Numbered from the stretch's first letter, positions 17,429 through 26,731 are shown. The stretch is DNA of 64,000 bases from Acetobacterium sp965140355 (GCA_965140355.1 OZ223194.1:496001-560000); one strand, 5' to 3'. The notes: a model not told the origin generated them from the letters alone. A program made the numbers and translations.

Positions 17429-18279
17429 ATGGCATTGAAATAACAAACATCACAAAATCATTTGGCGATACTTTGGCCTTAAATGAAGTTTCCTTAAAAT
17501 TTGAACCCGCAAAAATTTATGGTTTATTGGGTCGCAATGGCGCTGGCAAGTCAACCCTCTTAAATATTATTACAAATCGCCTGTTTGCCGATAGCGGTGA
17601 CATTACCATTGACGGACAAACCAGTGTTGAAAATGATCATGCTCAAAATAAAATTTACCTGATGTCCGAAAAAAACCTGTATCCCAGCACTATGAGCTGT
17701 AAAGAAGTACTTAAATGGAGCCAATCGTTTTACCCGAACTTTGATCTGGATTTTGCGCTTAAACTAAGTCGTCTGTTCGATTTAGATCTGAAGAAAAAAA
17801 CCAGAGTTTTATCGACCGGGTATTCATCGATTTTTAAAATTGTCATCGCCTTATCCGTTAATACCCCCTATGTCCTGTTTGATGAACCGGTACTGGGTCT
17901 TGATGCCAATCATCGCGAGCTCTTTTATAAACTACTCATTGAAAAATACAGCGACACCCCCTTTACCGCGATCATTTCCACGCATCTGATCGAAGAAATT
18001 TCGACGCTTCTGGAAAATGTCATCATTATTAAAAACGGTAAAATACTTGTCAACGAGACTTGTGAAACCCTGATGCATAAAGGTTATTCCGTAGCTGGTA
18101 CCGCTAAACAAGTCGACGACTTTATTCAGGATAAAGAAGTCATTGGCATCGAAACTCTGGGCGGACTAAAAACCGCAACCATCATCGGCGACCTCGATAA
18201 ACAGCATTTGCCAGAAAACCTTGAAATAGCAAATCTTGATCTGCAAAAATTATTCATAAAACTGACTAATGAGGAGTAA
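17425..18279 (+). CDS. ABC transporter ATP-binding protein
   Basis: This is a 284-residue nucleotide-binding subunit. Walker A is GRNGAGKST (about residues 36-44), Walker B is YVLFDEPVLGLD (about 149-160) and the switch histidine follows in STHLIEE. The signature motif is atypical: LSTGYSS (about 130-136) in place of LSGGQ, as seen in several GntR-linked exporters. About 60 C-terminal residues follow the core domain. It is translationally coupled to the regulator and followed 3 bases later by the permease gene. The substrate is unknown. Confidence 0.9.
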   Translation: MNGIEITNITKSFGDTLALNEVSLKFEPAKIYGLLGRNGAGKSTLLNIITNRLFADSGDITIDGQTSVENDHAQNKIYLMSEKNLYPSTMSCKEVLKWSQSFYPNFDLDFALKLSRLFDLDLKKKTRVLSTGYSSIFKIVIALSVNTPYVLFDEPVLGLDANHRELFYKLLIEKYSDTPFTAIISTHLIEEISTLLENVIIIKNGKILVNETCETLMHKGYSVAGTAKQVDDFIQDKEVIGIETLGGLKTATIIGDLDKQHLPENLEIANLDLQKLFIKLTNEE

Positions 18280-18282
18280 GAA

Positions 18283-19050
18283 ATGAAATCAAATGCCATA
18301 TACAAATTTCAATTAGCTGAACATAAAAAATCAACCACAATATTCTGCCTGGTGATCCTAATAATACTAGCCTTCATTCCCATTTATAACGGGCTATCCA
18401 GCACCTTTCATTTTCAAATCAAGACAAACTTTCATATTAGCGGACTTGATATTGCCCCCGCTGTTTTTCTTTTCATTTGTGGCTTAAGCGCTTTTAACGA
18501 TAATTTTCGGATGGCTTTGCAAAATGGTATTTCCCGAAAATCGCTTTTTATCAACCGCATTTATGTCGTTTTAACGCTTGCTGTCGCGATGGCTTTATTT
18601 GGCCAAATTGTTATGATTTTGGGGAACGCCATGGCCTCCTTATCAGCAAACGATAGCTATACCGGTGTTCTGGAACAAATTTACGGATCACAATTTATAA
18701 CTCAATCGGACCGGTTTTTAGCTGGCTTTGAAAGTTTTCTTTTTCTCATTATTTTATTTATCGCTTTTTTATCGCTTGGTTATCTGATTGCGGTCGGATT
18801 ATATCGCTTGAATAAAAAACAAAAAATCGCTTGTATTGTTGGTTTTTATATGGCTGCTTTTGTTATTTTTCCATTGCTTGACATGTTTATGGACAGCCAA
18901 CTGTCAACTGTCCTTTATCAATTTCTCGATTTTGTGATGGGTATTTCGGCTCAAAACCCCTTGATTGGGATATTTTCAATGGTGATCTTTAGTCTTATCT
19001 TAAACGGATTAACCTGGTTATTTATTGGCAAAGCCGAAGTTAAAAACTAA
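18283..19050 (+). CDS. ABC transporter permease subunit
   Basis: This 255-residue membrane protein has about six hydrophobic segments (for example around IFCLVILIILAFIPIY and FLFLIILFIAFLSLGYLIA), consistent with an ABC-2-like permease. GAGGAG precedes the ATG by 5 to 6 bases within the end of the ATPase gene. It works with the preceding ATP-binding protein. No signal or ligand motif identifies the substrate. It is the last gene of the GntR operon; I see no strong terminator, only the palindromic element from 19123. Confidence 0.82.
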   Translation: MKSNAIYKFQLAEHKKSTTIFCLVILIILAFIPIYNGLSSTFHFQIKTNFHISGLDIAPAVFLFICGLSAFNDNFRMALQNGISRKSLFINRIYVVLTLAVAMALFGQIVMILGNAMASLSANDSYTGVLEQIYGSQFITQSDRFLAGFESFLFLIILFIAFLSLGYLIAVGLYRLNKKQKIACIVGFYMAAFVIFPLLDMFMDSQLSTVLYQFLDFVMGISAQNPLIGIFSMVIFSLILNGLTWLFIGKAEVKN

Positions 19051-19122
19051 GTGAATCCCGCTTCCGAATAGCTGCGATCCCCTACCAATTCTCGTAAAGC
19101 AATTCACTCCATATGCAAAAAC

Positions 19123-19340
19123 AGGGTTGCTTTTACCACCGTGTTGAGGTTGTCAATAAACGACCGTACCGACCAATTGTTAATCTGTTGTATGCACGCA
19201 ATTCGTACAGTTGCAAGCAAAGCTTTGGCTAAAGATAGCCTTTTCCCGGCAACTGTTCGCCTTGAGGCACACAACATGATCTAACAATTGTCGGTACTAC
19301 GTTATCTTTTTTGACAGTCTGAACACCGTTATTAAAGCAA
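19123..19340. repeat. Long imperfect palindromic element (MITE/REP-like)
   Basis: The left arm (about 19123-19216) and the right arm (about 19245-19340) are inverted copies at roughly 70% identity by eye. Landmarks on the left arm are GGTTGCTTTTA, TTGTCAATAAACGA, GTACCGACCAATTGTTA, TGTTGTATGC and TACAGTTGC; each has a matching counterpart in the complement of the right arm. A small perfect hairpin GGCTAAAGATAGCC sits near the centre. It fills the gap between the ABC permease and the zinc-ribbon gene and has no credible coding frame. A folded RNA of over 200 bases or a decayed miniature inverted-repeat element would both fit. Confidence 0.6.
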
Positions 19341-19446
19341 CCGTATTCAGAGCAACAACAAAATACATTGCCATACTGACAAAGATTAATCATTATCGGT
19401 ACGAGTTTTACCAAACAACCGTGTTTTTCATATCTTTATTATTTTC

Positions 19447-19695
19447 CTAGCTTTTAAAATACGCTTTCCAAGCAGGTAGTTGGCACATCATCTTCGCAAC
19501 CGCCTGTGCAGCGATATTTTTATCCAGTCCCTGCGTTCTTATCATAAATTCTATCAGGCTCTGTTGCTTTTCTTCAAAAGATTGCATCGACCCATCCGAC
19601 TTTGCACAATATACACAATAATCCTTGCTGGTGTCACCCATTGCAAAGTCGCTTTCTTTTTTCATCGGCATCCCGCATGCGATACATTTTTTCAT
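19447..19695 (-). CDS. Putative zinc-ribbon domain protein
   Basis: This 82-residue protein has two cysteine pairs, CIACGMPM near residue 4 and YCVYCAKSDG near residue 26, which form a short zinc ribbon of the type in PF12674. The C-terminal half is helical (FMIRTQGLDKNIAAQAVAKMM). The function is not known. It lies 26 bases after the VOC gene and is probably the last gene of the TetR-VOC operon. Confidence 0.82.
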   Translation of the reverse strand: MKKCIACGMPMKKESDFAMGDTSKDYCVYCAKSDGSMQSFEEKQQSLIEFMIRTQGLDKNIAAQAVAKMMCQLPAWKAYFKS

Positions 19696-19721
19696 TTTTA
19701 ATCAACCTCCGATAATTTATT

Positions 19722-20069
19722 TCACTGATAATCGGCAATGCCAAAACGATTGCCGTCGATATCTTCAAATTCAACGGCATGTCCGGTTCCGATTTTAAAG
19801 GGTTCACTTAAAAATTTTACGCCATTTTTCTGCAGTCGTTGATATTCATCATTGACATTATCAGCAACCAGCCAGATCGCTGGTTTGACATCGGGAAATT
19901 TGCTTTTTTCTTTTAAGATTATTGCTGGTTCTTCATCCCCAACGTTAAAAGCCACCATCCCTTTATCCGAAAAATCAAATTTCAACTCCAAACCTAAAAC
20001 ATTAACATAATACTCTACCGCCTTTTGCAGATCATCAACCGGGACAAAAAAATTATCATACTTATTCAT
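19722..20069 (-). CDS. VOC-family (glyoxalase/bleomycin-resistance fold) protein
   Basis: This 115-residue single-domain protein has the two beta-alpha-beta-beta-beta units of the vicinal-oxygen-chelate fold: VPVDDLQKAVEYYVNVLGLE at the N-terminus and FEDIDGNRFGIADY at the end. It may bind a metal or sequester a small toxic compound; the exact reaction is not visible. It is 15 bases after the tetR gene on the same strand, so the regulator probably controls it. Confidence 0.88.
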   Translation of the reverse strand: MNKYDNFFVPVDDLQKAVEYYVNVLGLELKFDFSDKGMVAFNVGDEEPAIILKEKSKFPDVKPAIWLVADNVNDEYQRLQKNGVKFLSEPFKIGTGHAVEFEDIDGNRFGIADYQ

Positions 20070-20084
20070 TTTATCATTCTCCTT

Positions 20085-20663
20085 TTATTTTTTGATCAAC
20101 TTGATATAATTACTAATCAACTCATCTTTAAATTCTGTTAATACCGATCCGGTGGTAAAGATAAAACTATTGCTGAGGTAATAATGTACCAAACCCAACC
20201 AGGTATTAAAAATCAGATGCATCGGAATATCCTTAATCAAATTTTTTGTTTGATAACGGATAAGCACGTTATTAAGATGGAATGATACCACCGATTGCAT
20301 ATTGATATAAACAAATCTGGCCTGCTCTGGCAATAACGAGATTTCTGAAATAAGACGCTGATAAAATTTCTCATAACGTATCAGAATTGTGATATGGGCA
20401 TCCAGAAAGGTTTCCAGATTTTCGTCCTGTTCCGATAGACTATGCAATTGTTCGTTAATTTCGATCCCGAATTCTTCGAGCAAACAGCTAATCAGATTTT
20501 CCACCGTTGGAAAATGAACAAAAATCGTTCCATGTGAAACGTTGGCTGCTTGGGCTATTTTATTGGTGGTGGCCGTAAATCCCTGTTCTCCATAAACTTG
20601 ATAGGCGGTATCCAAAATCAGTTTTCTTGTAGCCGCTTTTTGTAGTTGACGTTTCGTTTCCAT
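20085..20663 (-). CDS. TetR/AcrR-family transcriptional regulator
   Basis: This 192-residue protein has an N-terminal TetR helix-turn-helix (about residues 8-55: RKLILDTAYQVYGEQGFTA, then KIAQAANVSHGTIFVHF) and an all-helical ligand domain. The frame is open for 15 codons upstream, but GGAG lies 8 bases before the ATG at 20663, and the promoter at 20697-20725 would put the longer start too near the -10. It heads an operon with the VOC and zinc-ribbon genes. Confidence 0.9.
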   Translation of the reverse strand: METKRQLQKAATRKLILDTAYQVYGEQGFTATTNKIAQAANVSHGTIFVHFPTVENLISCLLEEFGIEINEQLHSLSEQDENLETFLDAHITILIRYEKFYQRLISEISLLPEQARFVYINMQSVVSFHLNNVLIRYQTKNLIKDIPMHLIFNTWLGLVHYYLSNSFIFTTGSVLTEFKDELISNYIKLIKK

Positions 20664-20696
20664 TTTATTGACTCCATACTCATTGACTTTTAACTT

Positions 20697-20725
20697 ATTG
20701 TAAATCATTTTTTTTTAGCTGTCAA
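20697..20725 (-). promoter_or_regulatory. Promoter of the TetR/VOC/zinc-ribbon operon
   Basis: On the minus strand: TTGACA (20725-20720), a 17-bp spacer containing an A tract, and TACAAT (20702-20697). It is 34 bases from the chosen tetR start. Confidence 0.8.
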
Positions 20726-20852
20726 CTGATTACTTTTTGGGTCATTTGTATAAAATATTTTAGTAATTCAAGGTTAAAATCCCTTCGTTATGTTATTGTA
20801 TAAAACAAGCAAGCATTTATTTGAACGAAATAAAATAAAAAAATACGGAAAT

Positions 20853-21809
20853 ATGAAAATGAACCAGTTAAAGGAAAAATTAAAACAACTACCGTCACTT
20901 CCAGGGGTTTACAAAATGCTGGATTCCACTGGTCAGATTATCTATGTCGGGAAAAGCAACTGTCTTAAAAAAAGAGTAAGCTCTTATTTCACGCCATCAC
21001 CCAAATCAGCAAAGATTGAAAAGATGATCTTATTCATTAACGACATTGACTATATTGTCACCGATACCCATTTAGAAGCCCGGCTTCTGGAATGTCAGTT
21101 AATTAAAACGATTAAACCTTATTTTAATGCTCAAATGAAAAACGACAAACGGTATTTTTATGTGAAAGTTGGTCATTCACGTCAAGCCCACGTGCTGTCG
21201 ATTGTCCCGGAACGAGACGCGGATACTTTTGGACCGTTTCGCAGAAAACAGTTAATTCAATCAATGATCGATTCCTTCACTTACCTTTTTCCTATTGTTA
21301 AAAAAAATAACCATTACGATTTTATTTATCAAACCCTCCCTCAGATTATGAGTGTTGAAGATTTTATGAATAACAAGCAGACATTAATGGAGATATTTTT
21401 AGAAGAAAATAAGATGCTCAGCTTAATTAATCAATTACAGCTTGCGATGCGTGAAGAAGCTGCTCACTATCATTATGAAAAAGCAACCAGATACCGGGAT
21501 CTTGTCAACGGACTAACCAATATTAATCATGTTCTCCATGATTACAAACGCCTTCTCGAAAAAAATATCCTTTTAAAAATACCAGTTCGGGATGGTGAAA
21601 AACTATTTTATATTTCAAAAGGGCAAATAATCCTGAAAAAATATTTTCGCACGCTCTCGCCGATTGAGATCGACAGCTTTTTAGCTGAAGCTAATAACAT
21701 CAAAGCTGCGCTCATCATCAATCGGAATGAAAAAGCTGAAATAGATTTTCAAAACATCTTATTTTCTGAACTCCAGGCGCTGCCGGATGATTGGATTTTG
21801 TTAAAATAA
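20853..21809 (+). CDS. GIY-YIG nuclease, short UvrC/Cho-like protein
   Basis: This 318-residue protein has an N-terminal GIY-YIG nuclease domain (GVY at residues 18-20, YVG at 31-33, Arg41, and a conserved Glu in HLEARLLECQLI). A UvrB-binding-like helical UVR segment follows (EEAAHYHYEKATRYRDL). It lacks the RNase H-like second nuclease and HhH repeats of full UvrC (about 600 residues), so it is closest in layout to Cho, the auxiliary excision-repair nuclease that makes the 3' incision. The frame extends 21 codons upstream; I chose the ATG at 20853 next to the first conserved helix, but its ribosome binding site is weak (ACGGAAAT), so the start is uncertain. Confidence 0.82.
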   Translation: MKMNQLKEKLKQLPSLPGVYKMLDSTGQIIYVGKSNCLKKRVSSYFTPSPKSAKIEKMILFINDIDYIVTDTHLEARLLECQLIKTIKPYFNAQMKNDKRYFYVKVGHSRQAHVLSIVPERDADTFGPFRRKQLIQSMIDSFTYLFPIVKKNNHYDFIYQTLPQIMSVEDFMNNKQTLMEIFLEENKMLSLINQLQLAMREEAAHYHYEKATRYRDLVNGLTNINHVLHDYKRLLEKNILLKIPVRDGEKLFYISKGQIILKKYFRTLSPIEIDSFLAEANNIKAALIINRNEKAEIDFQNILFSELQALPDDWILLK

Positions 21810-22015
21810 CCATCATTCAAAATCATCTTTTTAAACCATCACGTTTATTTTTATCTTCTCGTCTTTAGTATCGCTTTGCGCATTGATCACATATAGGTAT
21901 TTCCTTATCTTGATTATAAAATTATATAATTGGACGAACATAAACTATCGTGGTATTGTATACGTATGCCCACAAATATTTTTGCGTCATGAATAATGAC
22001 AGAATGGAGAATAAA

Positions 22016-22432
22016 ATGAAGCTTAGTGCAAGAAATCAATTATCCGGTAAAGTTGAAGCTGTTCAAGAAGGCGCTGTTAATGCAATTGTCACTTTAAAAA
22101 CAGATGACGGTACCACCATTTCGTCGACTATTTCTCTGGCCGCTGTTAAAGAATTAGGGTTAGCTGTTGGCAAAGAAGCAACTGCCATCTTCAAAGCTAC
22201 CGAAGTATTAATTGGTCTTGGCACCATGAAAATCAGTGCCCGAAATAAAATTATCGGTGAAGTCACAGCGGTTGAAGCGGGTGCAGTTAATGGCGTTGTA
22301 ACCTTAAAAGCTGATACTGGTTGTACGATTTCTTCAACCATCTCAATGGCTGCTATTAAAGAACTGGAACTTGAACCAGGTATTAAAGCGACAGCTGTAA
22401 TTAAAGCAACCTCTGTTATGATCGCTGTATAA
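22016..22432 (+). CDS. Molbindin with two Mop (molybdenum-pterin-binding) domains
   Basis: This 138-residue protein is made of two similar Mop/TOBE domains of about 68 residues. Each begins MKxSARN, continues with a GxV(E/T)AVxxGAVN motif and ends in a KATxVxIG-like strand. Such proteins bind molybdate or tungstate oxyanions as small oligomers and act in intracellular storage or buffering. GGAG lies 7 bases before the ATG at 22016; the open frame upstream lacks support. No molybdate transporter is next to it in this window. Confidence 0.92.
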   Translation: MKLSARNQLSGKVEAVQEGAVNAIVTLKTDDGTTISSTISLAAVKELGLAVGKEATAIFKATEVLIGLGTMKISARNKIIGEVTAVEAGAVNGVVTLKADTGCTISSTISMAAIKELELEPGIKATAVIKATSVMIAV

Positions 22433-22455
22433 TTTTAATTTTTTCTAAATCTAAA

Positions 22456-22503
22456 AATCTCTACAGCCTTCCAAAATTTTATTTGGCTAACTGTAGAGAT
22501 TTT
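22456..22503. terminator. Hairpin terminator shared by molbindin and LysR genes
   Basis: ATCTCTACAG (22457-22466) pairs with CTGTAGAGAT (22491-22500). A T-rich run follows on each strand. The right arm is inside the last codons of the convergent LysR gene, so its coding sequence doubles as a terminator arm. Confidence 0.7.
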
Positions 22504-23387
22504 ATTTCTTCTGTTTGATGACATACTTTTACAAACTCCAGCATACTGCTTGTTAAAAACTTGTTTTTATGATAAGCAATCATCAGTTTTCGGTCCAAAT
22601 CCATCCCTTTTATTTTGATTTCTTTTAAAGAACCGTTATCAATTTTTTCCTGTACTAGTTGAAACGGCAATACCGCAATGCCAAAATTATTTTCAGTAGC
22701 ACTGATTAAAGCTGTTGTACTTGTACTTTCCCAATACGGTTTAATGCCTAATCCGAGTTCTTTCATCCGCAATTCAAACAGGTTTCTGACTCCCGCTCCT
22801 CGATCACGCAACAACAGATGTTCATTTATGATGTCTTCGGGGTTAACGTATTTTTTTTGGCATAAAGCATGTTTAGGGTTAGCAATGATCACAACCCGGT
22901 CATGATAAAAAAATTTTTGAATTAAGTCTGCTTCATTATCCCGCTCTTCAATTAACGCCAAATCCAATTCACCATTTCGAAGCATTTCGATCAGCTTCGG
23001 CGCTTTATTCACATTCACCGAAATTTCAGAGCCGGGATACAATCTTTCATATTTTTGAATATAACGGTGAACGAGTTTCGAACCAATCGTATAATTAACT
23101 CCAATTGCCAAGTTTTTCTGCAAATCAGCGATCCCAAGCGTATCTTTCGCCTCGTCCAAAAGATTTATAATTTGTCTTGCTACTGTATATAACTTTTCAC
23201 CGGCTTTTGTTACGTATAATTTATGGGATAAACGTTCAAAAAGAATGACATTGTAATAGTTTTCCAATTCTTTTATTACCTGGCTGATCGACGGTTGCGT
23301 CATGAATAATTTTTTAGCCGCTTTTGTCATACTCCGTTCATCATACACCGTGATAAATATTTTTAAATGTCTTATCGTCAGATTCAT
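22479..23387 (-). CDS. LysR-family transcriptional regulator
   Basis: This 302-residue protein of usual family length has an N-terminal helix-turn-helix (about residues 1-60: LKIFITVYDERSMTKAAKKL, then TQPSISQVIKELE) and a periplasmic-binding-protein-like effector domain. AGGAAAT precedes the ATG. It faces the molbindin gene, with which it converges, so that gene is not an obvious divergent target. The neighbours on the minus side are the ABC exporter genes, which are co-directional and end 136 bases before its start. The effector is unknown. Confidence 0.92.
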   Translation of the reverse strand: MNLTIRHLKIFITVYDERSMTKAAKKLFMTQPSISQVIKELENYYNVILFERLSHKLYVTKAGEKLYTVARQIINLLDEAKDTLGIADLQKNLAIGVNYTIGSKLVHRYIQKYERLYPGSEISVNVNKAPKLIEMLRNGELDLALIEERDNEADLIQKFFYHDRVVIIANPKHALCQKKYVNPEDIINEHLLLRDRGAGVRNLFELRMKELGLGIKPYWESTSTTALISATENNFGIAVLPFQLVQEKIDNGSLKEIKIKGMDLDRKLMIAYHKNKFLTSSMLEFVKVCHQTEEIKSLQLAK

Positions 23388-23523
23388 TTTTATTTCCTAT
23401 CAATTACGCATTTTTTATCATTTTAACCCTTCTTTCTTTATTTTTAATTTATTTTTATAATGTTTTATTGTGTTTTTATTCTTTATTTAGTCGTTTCAAA
23501 CAAATTTTTCATCCTTCTTGATA

Positions 23524-26058
23524 TTAGTCCGCATCACGGAGCCTTTCAACGATACTCTGATTATTCGTCGCCATATCGGCAATCCAGGGGATGGCAATTC
23601 CCATAACCAATAGAAAAGGAAGTACTGACAGTAACGGCCACAAAATAAATTGATAGCTTAAAAACCAGATCAAGCCGGAAAAAAAGTTCACTATGACAAG
23701 CGAAAATAAGCTGCCGAAAAACAAGGACACAATCCCGGTTCCCAAGGTCAAATAAAGCCCTTCATAACACAACATGTTTCGCAATTGCTTTTGCGTCATC
23801 CCAATACTTTGCAGCATCGCAAATTCTTTTCTTCGGGTAATGATACTGGTAACTACGGCATTGATAAAATTAAGCACCCCGATCAGACCAATAATTAAAC
23901 TCAACGCCCCTCCAACCATAACCACCGTCATTTTCATCTCTGAAAGCGACGCCAATGAAGTTAGTTTCGATGTATAATTCATCAGCGGTTCAACCGTGTC
24001 GGTATAGTTAGCCACAAAACGCTCCATGGTTGCTTCATCTGCGTCAGCGACGTTATATGTATAACTCATTACTGCCGGTTTGGTTACCAGGGTTTTATAA
24101 ATATCAGCGGGAAGATAAAAGGAATACGCCCAGCCAGTACGGTCAGAATTAGCATAATATTTGATCGCCACATGGGCCAGCACGGTAAATTGTTGCGTTG
24201 TGTACTCCCGCTCGTCAAACGACTCGGATGTTCCTTTATAATTATGCAGTTCCACCACCTCGCCAACATCATAATGACTTGATTCAAATTCCGGATTATT
24301 GTTGTCATCCAATTGAACCCCTTCAAGAATATACTTTCCCGATGCCAATTTATCATAATCCAGTTCACCATCAAGAACAACCAACCGATTCAGCGGAAAA
24401 TCCTCCAGTCCGTAAACCGCCGCGTAATGATCGCCATACTCGTTGGTGTTGATAATATCGGTGCTATCATCGGAACAAGTAAACAGTTCATCTCGCCCTC
24501 CAAATAAACGACCGCCTTGTTGAAAACCCGGTTGTGTTTGCACCGCTTCAATAAAGGTCTCCGTTGTCTGATTTTCATTGCCAAAATAATCATATTGAAA
24601 ATAGTCCGCATGAGCAATCAGAAAATCTGCATCGTTAAATTTAGATAAAAACTTATCCATATCAATCCCGGTCGATAACGTAAAAACAGTATTAAGCAAA
24701 ACGAGACTAAGCGATAAACTCAAAACGACTAAAAGCGTTCTTTTTTTATTGCGGCCGAGATTTGCCCGCGCCATGCGATGAATTTTAGCGCCATCTTTGG
24801 ACTTTTTATTTGTCGCACTGTTTTTTTTGTCACTATCGGTATAATTAACAGCTTCCACCGGCGAAACCGAACCGGCAATTTTTCCCGGTTTAAACGTGCT
24901 GATCATCACCGTGATCAGTGCAAAAAGAGCTGCTCCTACAAAAATCCAAGGACTGGGTGATACCGAAACCGCACTCCCGGCATAGGTTGTATTGCTCATC
25001 ACCAATGGGACCAGGGCTACCCCAATAACAAACCCACCGATCAAACCAACGGGAATCCCGATAACACTTAAGAGCAATGCCTGATTTCGAATCATGACAC
25101 GGATCTGTTTTTTCGTTGTGCCGATTGTTTTTAGCAAGCCATAAAAACGAATATCACGGATTACTGAAATCTGAAAGATATTATAGATAATCAAATAGCC
25201 TGTTAAAATAATCAGCAATAAGGCGGCAATCAAAGCGATCCAAGTTTGGGCATCCATCTCAAAATTCGTCGAAAGGTAGGACCAGTTGACATTATTGGCC
25301 AGATAGTTCGAGGCGTTTTCATCAATAGAATAACCACTCTCGGTAATCACTGTTGCCAGCTTGTTTTCTAAATCAAGGCTATTATCAAACATCATATAAG
25401 CTTGGATCGCCCCAGTCATGGAACGGTCCTCTTTATACGTGTTTTGAAGTTCCCCTAGATGCGCATCGACATAAGCCCGGGAAGCAAAAATCTGTCCGAC
25501 ATTAAAAACAGGATCACTTTCCCACCAACCTGCCAGTACAAAATCCCGGGTTACGGTTTCACCCCGGATATTTAAGGTTAAGGTGAGCGGTGCTCCCACT
25601 TCAAGTGGAACCCCCATTAGTTGAAGGGTTTTAGTATCTGCAATGACCTCGTTTTCGGCAACCGGTTTATGTCCCGAGGCTAGTTCGATAAATCCCAGTT
25701 TGAGTCCAATATCATCATCATACCAAAATTCCGCCCGCCGTTTAAGAAACTCCTGGTTCTCGATGTCATCGCAAAGAATTCGATCATAGGCAATTTCTTT
25801 AATTAATGGATGCTCTTTAATCGTATAAAATTCGTCATCAGTAATGTATTTCACCACCGCATGTCCATCACCGCCCGCCTGACGCATCGTCGCCTGCTGA
25901 ATACTTTCCACTGTTCCCATTCCCAATGTAAACAAGGTCGTAAACAAAACGGTAGTCAATGCAATCGCAATCATGGCGATATAGTTTCGGATCTTATTAT
26001 TTTTAAAACTTTTATAGGCAAGATTGTGGATCGCTTTTTTGTTGGTCACCTTAATCAT
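23524..26058 (-). CDS. FtsX/MacB-type ABC transporter permease
   Basis: This 844-residue permease has two FtsX-type halves. There is an N-terminal membrane helix near residues 25-45, a large extracellular domain, three helices, a linker, then a second helix with another extracellular domain and three C-terminal helices. The start at 26058 overlaps the ATPase stop by 8 bases; the frame is open 24 codons further into that gene but this is an overlap artefact. This architecture is typical of mechanotransmission exporters that handle peptides, lipids or antibiotics. It forms a unit with the ATPase and the upstream two-component system. Confidence 0.92.
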   Translation of the reverse strand: MIKVTNKKAIHNLAYKSFKNNKIRNYIAMIAIALTTVLFTTLFTLGMGTVESIQQATMRQAGGDGHAVVKYITDDEFYTIKEHPLIKEIAYDRILCDDIENQEFLKRRAEFWYDDDIGLKLGFIELASGHKPVAENEVIADTKTLQLMGVPLEVGAPLTLTLNIRGETVTRDFVLAGWWESDPVFNVGQIFASRAYVDAHLGELQNTYKEDRSMTGAIQAYMMFDNSLDLENKLATVITESGYSIDENASNYLANNVNWSYLSTNFEMDAQTWIALIAALLLIILTGYLIIYNIFQISVIRDIRFYGLLKTIGTTKKQIRVMIRNQALLLSVIGIPVGLIGGFVIGVALVPLVMSNTTYAGSAVSVSPSPWIFVGAALFALITVMISTFKPGKIAGSVSPVEAVNYTDSDKKNSATNKKSKDGAKIHRMARANLGRNKKRTLLVVLSLSLSLVLLNTVFTLSTGIDMDKFLSKFNDADFLIAHADYFQYDYFGNENQTTETFIEAVQTQPGFQQGGRLFGGRDELFTCSDDSTDIINTNEYGDHYAAVYGLEDFPLNRLVVLDGELDYDKLASGKYILEGVQLDDNNNPEFESSHYDVGEVVELHNYKGTSESFDEREYTTQQFTVLAHVAIKYYANSDRTGWAYSFYLPADIYKTLVTKPAVMSYTYNVADADEATMERFVANYTDTVEPLMNYTSKLTSLASLSEMKMTVVMVGGALSLIIGLIGVLNFINAVVTSIITRRKEFAMLQSIGMTQKQLRNMLCYEGLYLTLGTGIVSLFFGSLFSLVIVNFFSGLIWFLSYQFILWPLLSVLPFLLVMGIAIPWIADMATNNQSIVERLRDAD

Positions 26059-26731
26059 TCTCGCCACGCTCCCTGACCTTACCGTCTTCAATTCGAATAA
26101 TGCGATCAGCCATCTGCGCGATTTCTTCATTATGCGTAATCATCACAATGGTTTGTTTAAAGCGTTCCCCCGTCATTTTGAGCAAACTCAAGACATCCTG
26201 ACTCGTCCGTGAATCCAAGTTTCCGGTGGGTTCATCTGCCAGAATAATCGCTGGTTTTGCTGCCAGCGCCCGGGCGATGGCAACCCGTTGCTGTTGTCCG
26301 CCAGAAAGCTGTGAAGGAAGATTTTCCTCTTTTGAGGCAAGCCCCAGGATATCAATGATTTCATGGATATACTCGTCGTCGACGGTATTACCATCTAATT
26401 CGATCGGCAGCACCACATTTTCATAAACGTTGAGCACCGGAACCAGATTGTAGGATTGAAAAACAAAACCAATCTTACGCCGTCTAAAAATCGTTAACGG
26501 CTCTTCTTTAAAAGAAAAGATATCATTGCCTTCTACAAAAACTTTTCCTGAACTGGGACGATCCAAACCGCCCAACATATGCAGCAAGGTTGATTTTCCG
26601 CTACCGCTGGTTCCTACTATCGATACAAATTCGCCTTGTTTAATCGTGAGATTAACATCATCCAATGCTTTTACCAGATTATCCCCGTTGCCATATTCCT
26701 TTCGCAAATTTCGTGTCTGTAAAATTGTCAT
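26051..26731 (-). CDS. ABC transporter ATP-binding protein, LolD/MacB type
   Basis: This 226-residue ATPase has all motifs intact: Walker A GTSGSGKST (about residues 40-48), signature LSGGQQQRVAIARAL, Walker B IILADEPTGNLD and the switch histidine in ITHNEE. The ADEPTGNLD form is typical of ATPases that pair with FtsX-like permeases. It lies 97 bases after the histidine kinase gene and overlaps the permease by 8 bases. Confidence 0.95.
   Translation of the reverse strand: MTILQTRNLRKEYGNGDNLVKALDDVNLTIKQGEFVSIVGTSGSGKSTLLHMLGGLDRPSSGKVFVEGNDIFSFKEEPLTIFRRRKIGFVFQSYNLVPVLNVYENVVLPIELDGNTVDDEYIHEIIDILGLASKEENLPSQLSGGQQQRVAIARALAAKPAIILADEPTGNLDSRTSQDVLSLLKMTGERFKQTIVMITHNEEIAQMADRIIRIEDGKVRERGEND

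Noticed and set aside
19229..19414. 61-codon open frame on the minus strand inside the palindrome
   Set aside because: It is cysteine-rich by chance, has no ribosome binding site and lies wholly within the inverted-repeat element.
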